Shown: positions 36,857 to 40,157 of the stretch, one piece after another
How positions within the stretch are numbered: position 1 is the stretch's first letter
Layout: every line of letters starts with the position of its first letter
DNA from: a virus
IMG/VR virus record: IMGVR_UViG_3300041409_000531
Span: 1 to 40,157 of that record
Reading direction: 5' to 3' (one strand)
Length of the DNA: 40,157 nucleotides
Made by a program: the position numbers and the translations under genes
Notes under the pieces: model-generated
Database searches by the model: none
What the model was told of the DNA's origin: nothing
Seen by the model: the letters and a program-made list of their open reading frames with translations, nothing else

Positions 36857-38871
36857 TAGAACCTCCTGCCGAACGGGCCGCCCGAGAACGGCGGGACGAA
36901 CCCGCGACCCGTCCCGCGGCGGATGATTGATTTCCTTTGCTGACCCTCGGCCGGCGGCAGGGGCAGGGGCTTGCCCGAGAGACGGCGCTCGCTCAAGCGT
37001 TCGAGGTCGGGATTAAGGATGGCGAGCGCGGCCATGTTGTAGACACGCAGGTCAAGCGCCTCGTTGCGCCAGTGCGCCTTGATCTTCTCCCACACGCGCA
37101 CCGTCCCGCGCTTCGTGCGCTTCATCGCGGCGTGCTCGGCGCGTAACTGCTTGAAGTGGCCGGCGCCGTAGTAGAGATGGCCGTCACGCTCGAACTCAAA
37201 GGGGAAGTGGCAGAAGCCCGGTCCCGGCTCGGGCACGGCCAGCCGGTTCGCAAATGTGTCCTTCGCCGTCTCGGTTCCGATGGTGTAGAGGCGCACGACC
37301 CCGCCGGCCTTCTTGAGCAGCGAGGGCTGAGAGACGAGCGGCTTGCCGGGCACGTTCGCGCCCTTGATGGCGAACCAGTAGCGGCCGGCGTTGGCGCGGC
37401 AGAAGCGGTACACGTCCTCCGAGTGGTGGCCGCCCGAGTCTATACAGGCCACGCTCACGCGCATCTGCTGGACGGCACTCGCCCCGCTCTCGTCATCCTC
37501 CTGCTCGGCACCTCCGAGCAGCGCCTCATACTCGAATGTCCTGCCGAGCGCCGCTTTCAGCCGTGCCCATACCTCCGTTTGCGAGGGGTCGCCTTCGAGG
37601 ACGCCGTAGTCGATTGACCAACTCTCATAGTCCAGACCCCAACCGACGATCTCATACTCAAGGCGGTTGTGCTGCACGTCCGCCGAGCCGGTCAGGACGA
37701 GTACGCCATCAGGCAGGAAGAGCGTCCGGGGCTCTCGTCGCTCTTCGAGGTCGGAGACCAAGATGCCGCCCTGAAAATCTTCCCACCCCTTCGCCAGAGT
37801 GGTGTTGACGAAGACCTTGAGCTGGTCAGCGTCTTTCTTCGCGCGGAGGAAGTTAGCCGCAATCTCCCCCCACGTCACGAACGGCGAGTAAGCCTCCCAA
37901 ATCCAGAAGCCCGCGCGTCCCGCGAAAGGCTTCTCCGCGCGCCACTCGCCCCGCGCCAGCATCTCGGCCTTCGAGTCGTGCTCGATTAAGCACCCGTTGA
38001 CGCAGACGTAGTAAGCATTATCGAGGTCGGGCGTACCGTCTTCTTTGTCATCCCAACGGATGCAGTAGTCGCCCTGCTCGTCGTCTTCGCCCGCGGCGTT
38101 ACGACGCCAGTACAAAACCTGATACTCGTCGCAGTGGGGACACGGCACCCAATACTTGCGCTTGTCCGACTGCTCGTACTCGGCCTCAATCGGAGAGAAC
38201 CTTTGCGCGTCGGGCGGAGAGCCCGCGGGGGGCTCCAGGCGGTCGCGCGGGCTCGACACCTTGACGACCTTCCGCCGCTCTTTGAAGGTGATGGTGCGCT
38301 TCTCGGCGAGGTGTGCCGGGTCGCCTTCCTTCGTGCGCTTGTAGGCGTCGCGCTCGTCGAGGAAGGCCACGCGCGAGGAGCGCGAGGACAGAGTCTCGGC
38401 GCTCGTCGCGTAGCCGATGGCGAGGAAGCCGCCGGGGAAGGACTTCCCCTCGATGGTGTTGCCCGAGTCGCGTTCGCGGTGGTTCCTGACCAAAGACCTG
38501 AGTGCTGGCGTCGAGCGAAGCATCGGCGCCAGCTTCTCCTTTGACCACGCCTCCGCCTTCTTGTCCGTCTCCGCGACGTAAATGATGTTGCTCGGGTCGT
38601 GGTGCATGAAGTAAGCCACGCCGTTGTTACAGAACTCGGTCTTGCCGATCTGCGAGGAGGCGACGAAGATGATTTCATAGATGCCGGGGAGGCCGACGCA
38701 GTCCATCGGCTCTACAAGGTAGGGTGTGACCCCGTTGCGCCACTTGCCGGGCAGCGCCGCCGAGCCCGCGAGATATCTGTGCCGCGCCGCCCACTGAGAG
38801 ACGGTCACGGCCGCGTCGGGCATGGCCCCGACGACAGTCTCGGCGAATACTCTAGTCCTCGGCCTGCTCAC
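36856..38871 (-). CDS. Terminase large subunit, GpA family
   Basis: A 671-residue protein of the lambda gpA type. The start SQWAARHRYLAGSAALPGKW is family-typical; Walker A is ASSQIGKT (71-78), Walker B lies at RVAFLDERD (167-175). The nuclease half contains SADVQHNRLEYEIVGWGLDY and the C-terminal WRNEALDLRVYNMAAL. It packages DNA into proheads through the portal and cuts the concatemer; GpA relatives usually cut at cos sites, so I expect a cos phage. GTG start with GAGGGG upstream, overlapping the small subunit by 20 bases. Confidence 0.92.
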   Translation of the reverse strand: MSRPRTRVFAETVVGAMPDAAVTVSQWAARHRYLAGSAALPGKWRNGVTPYLVEPMDCVGLPGIYEIIFVASSQIGKTEFCNNGVAYFMHHDPSNIIYVAETDKKAEAWSKEKLAPMLRSTPALRSLVRNHRERDSGNTIEGKSFPGGFLAIGYATSAETLSSRSSRVAFLDERDAYKRTKEGDPAHLAEKRTITFKERRKVVKVSSPRDRLEPPAGSPPDAQRFSPIEAEYEQSDKRKYWVPCPHCDEYQVLYWRRNAAGEDDEQGDYCIRWDDKEDGTPDLDNAYYVCVNGCLIEHDSKAEMLARGEWRAEKPFAGRAGFWIWEAYSPFVTWGEIAANFLRAKKDADQLKVFVNTTLAKGWEDFQGGILVSDLEERREPRTLFLPDGVLVLTGSADVQHNRLEYEIVGWGLDYESWSIDYGVLEGDPSQTEVWARLKAALGRTFEYEALLGGAEQEDDESGASAVQQMRVSVACIDSGGHHSEDVYRFCRANAGRYWFAIKGANVPGKPLVSQPSLLKKAGGVVRLYTIGTETAKDTFANRLAVPEPGPGFCHFPFEFERDGHLYYGAGHFKQLRAEHAAMKRTKRGTVRVWEKIKAHWRNEALDLRVYNMAALAILNPDLERLSERRLSGKPLPLPPAEGQQRKSIIRRGTGRGFVPPFSGGPFGRRF

Positions 38872-39334
38872 TCAAATACCCCTCATACTCGGCGCGCAGC
38901 CCCGCGAAAAAATGCTCCGTATCTTCCTTGAGTATCGTCTCAATCCGGGCGACCTTCTGCCCGCGTAGTTGCGGCGCGAGCACCTGAGCCCGCGTCAGGA
39001 AGTGCAGGCGAATCTCAGTAACGAAGCTGTGCATGTCGGCGCGGACATCCTGAATCGAAACCAGCTCGCCGCGCTCACGGTCAAGCTTGAGTTTGGCGCG
39101 CGCGGCCTCGGTCGCCGTCTTCGCCGTCTGCGCCTTCCGCAGTCCAGTCGTCCCGTCCGTCTGCAATGCCGTGAGGGCTTCGTCGGCGTCGTACAGCTTC
39201 TCTTTCGCCTTCTCCTCTCGCGGCCTTACTCCCTTCGTTTCGAGCTTCGTCTTCACGGTCGCGCGGTTGAGCCCCGAGCGGCGGGCAAGCTCAGATGTGT
39301 TTATCAGTTCGCCCTTTGAACTTTTCTTAGTCAC
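38852..39334 (-). CDS. Terminase small subunit-like protein
   Basis: A 160-residue protein directly upstream of, and overlapping, the large subunit gene. Residues about 8-50 are a helix-turn-helix (INTSELARRSGLNRATVKTK) as in Nu1-type small subunits; the rest is a long charged helix and an oligomerisation region (MHSFVTEIRLHFLTRAQVLA). It would bind the packaging site. It overlaps the upstream gene by four bases (ATGA). Confidence 0.82.
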   Translation of the reverse strand: MTKKSSKGELINTSELARRSGLNRATVKTKLETKGVRPREEKAKEKLYDADEALTALQTDGTTGLRKAQTAKTATEAARAKLKLDRERGELVSIQDVRADMHSFVTEIRLHFLTRAQVLAPQLRGQKVARIETILKEDTEHFFAGLRAEYEGYLSEQAED

Positions 39335-39924
39335 ACCTTCGCCGTCCTCAATGCCTCCGCGATGGCCGTTGCTAAGTTGTCGCCGAAGTTTTTGGCGACC
39401 GTCTGAATCGTCGGCTCGATGACCGTCGAGCGTTTCCTGATTCGCGCCCTCCGCTCAAGGCCGTAGAAGGCGACGAGCCGCCGATCCTGACGCGCGAAGA
39501 GGACGGGGCCGCGCCGCGTCTCAATCACTACCCCCCTCCGCCCCAGGGCGCGCGGCTTCAGCTCGCGCCGTACCTTCGCCCCCTGACTCGGGCGGGGTCT
39601 GCCGGGGCCGACTATCGGAATTGCGAGGAGCCCGCCACCCGTCGCCACTTTGTCCTCTCCAGTCTCGTGCGGGATGAGCCAGTCGGCGGCCGTCTTCACG
39701 GCGGCCTCAAGCCGCTCCCTCGTCGCGGGAGTAATGCGGATGCCGAACCGGCCGCTCGGCAGATACCACGTCCCGCGTGTGGTGAAGGTGCGCCGGATGG
39801 CGGCGATGGACGCGGCCTGTGAATCCTGCGCGGTCTTCGTCAGGGCGCGCGCGGCGGCGTAAGTAAGTTGTCGGTCGAGCGAGAGGGCGGCCGCGATGTC
39901 TCCCGACGCTTCAACCTTCGCCAT
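39331..39924 (-). CDS. Minor tail protein-like (gpZ/gp10-like), tentative
   Basis: A 197-residue basic protein. The start AAARALTKTAQDSQAASIAA, then IRRTFTTRGTWYLPSGRFGI and a later VLFARQDRRLVAFYGLERRA, resembles minor tail proteins of the lambda gpZ/HK97 gp10 kind, which complete the tail end that joins the head. Such genes normally lie among the connector genes; here it precedes the terminase, so the assignment is tentative. AGGTGAG lies before the ATG. Confidence 0.55.
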   Translation of the reverse strand: MAKVEASGDIAAALSLDRQLTYAAARALTKTAQDSQAASIAAIRRTFTTRGTWYLPSGRFGIRITPATRERLEAAVKTAADWLIPHETGEDKVATGGGLLAIPIVGPGRPRPSQGAKVRRELKPRALGRRGVVIETRRGPVLFARQDRRLVAFYGLERRARIRKRSTVIEPTIQTVAKNFGDNLATAIAEALRTAKV

Positions 39925-39927
39925 AAC

Positions 39928-40157
39928 TCACCTTTTATCCAGTTCCGTCTTGATGGAGCGGAACTGTTCGGCGACGCTCTCGAAGACGCTCGCCGTGTGG
40001 GACTGTAAGCCGAGAAACAGTTTCATCTGGTCTGACATCGCCTGCGTTAACTGCGCGTGCTGCCGGGCGGATGTCTCGGACAATTCTTTAAGGGCGACGA
40101 CGATGCCGGCGTGCTGCTCGCTGCTGTCGTGCGCGAGTTGCGACAGGTCGGTGCGCG
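39928..40157 (-). CDS. TM/coiled-coil protein, C-terminal part (crosses the join)
   Basis: This is the 3' part of the gene that begins at 295. It stays in frame through the terminal repeat and ends at a TGA four bases before the next ATG (39924). The encoded C terminus is helical and polar (SDQMKLFLGLQSHTASVF), with no second membrane segment and no catalytic motif. The tight spacing shows co-transcription with the tail and terminase genes. Function unknown: spanin-like, structural or scaffold-like roles are all possible. Confidence 0.72.
   Translation of the reverse strand, partial: RTDLSQLAHDSSEQHAGIVVALKELSETSARQHAQLTQAMSDQMKLFLGLQSHTASVFESVAEQFRSIKTELDKR
40107..40157. repeat. Terminal direct repeat, right copy
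   Basis: Exact copy of bases 1-51. Removing one copy gives a circle of about 40,106 bp. It lies inside the coding sequence of the TM/coiled-coil gene, which stays open across the join. Confidence 0.95.

Overview
The window looks like one complete, circularly closed genome of a lambda-like tailed phage (siphovirus type) of a GC-rich bacterium. Bases 1-51 are repeated exactly at 40107-40157, and a membrane/coiled-coil gene reads in frame across that join, so the circle is about 40,106 bp. The host is unknown. High GC, an RRM-type RNA-binding protein and two exported morons of a style common in soil phyla such as Acidobacteriota are only weak hints.

Late region (minus strand, 2434 down through the join to 17174): five small overlapping genes including a tandem zinc-knuckle protein, a Zn-finger/winged-helix regulator, a TM/coiled-coil protein, terminase small and large (GpA) subunits, a gpW-domain fusion, lambda-type portal, an in-frame prohead protease-major capsid fusion with an internal start, gpFII-like connector, tail terminator, tail tube, tail chaperone pair with a predicted -1 frameshift, a tape measure broken into two frames, DUF2460 and DUF2163 distal tail proteins, NlpC/P60 peptidase, a broken J-like hub carrying a carbohydrate-binding-like insert, and a tail fibre. 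The last four tail-tip types follow the order known from gene transfer agents.

Replication region (minus strand, 5310-2797): RRM RNA-binding protein, coiled-coil protein, AAA+ ATPase of the ExeA/TniB/MuB kind and a winged-helix initiator-like protein whose gene contains 18-bp repeats and a 21-bp perfect palindrome, resembling the origin-in-gene arrangement of lambda O. A PrimPol gene lies apart (9830-8811).

Accessory region (5395-8500): a lone HicB-like protein, an exported cysteine-rich peptide, a proteasome-like Ntn-hydrolase and a PemK/MazF toxin with antitoxin. After the toxin, and again upstream of PrimPol, lie two gene-free tracts made almost entirely of chained inverted repeats that change sequence along the tract and end in the same 28-bp box. 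These are the most unusual part of the window.

Control region (11133-15076): divergent promoters with three TGTAG-N4-CTACA operators, a leftward operon of three small genes including a helix-turn-helix protein, and a rightward operon of five genes of mostly unknown function. From 15 to 17 kb there are gene remnants, a secreted moron, strong terminators and diverged repeats. I recognise no integrase, endolysin or holin. Several features suggest partial decay or assembly error: two tail frameshifts, the capsid fusion, a truncated ParB-like gene and gene remnants.
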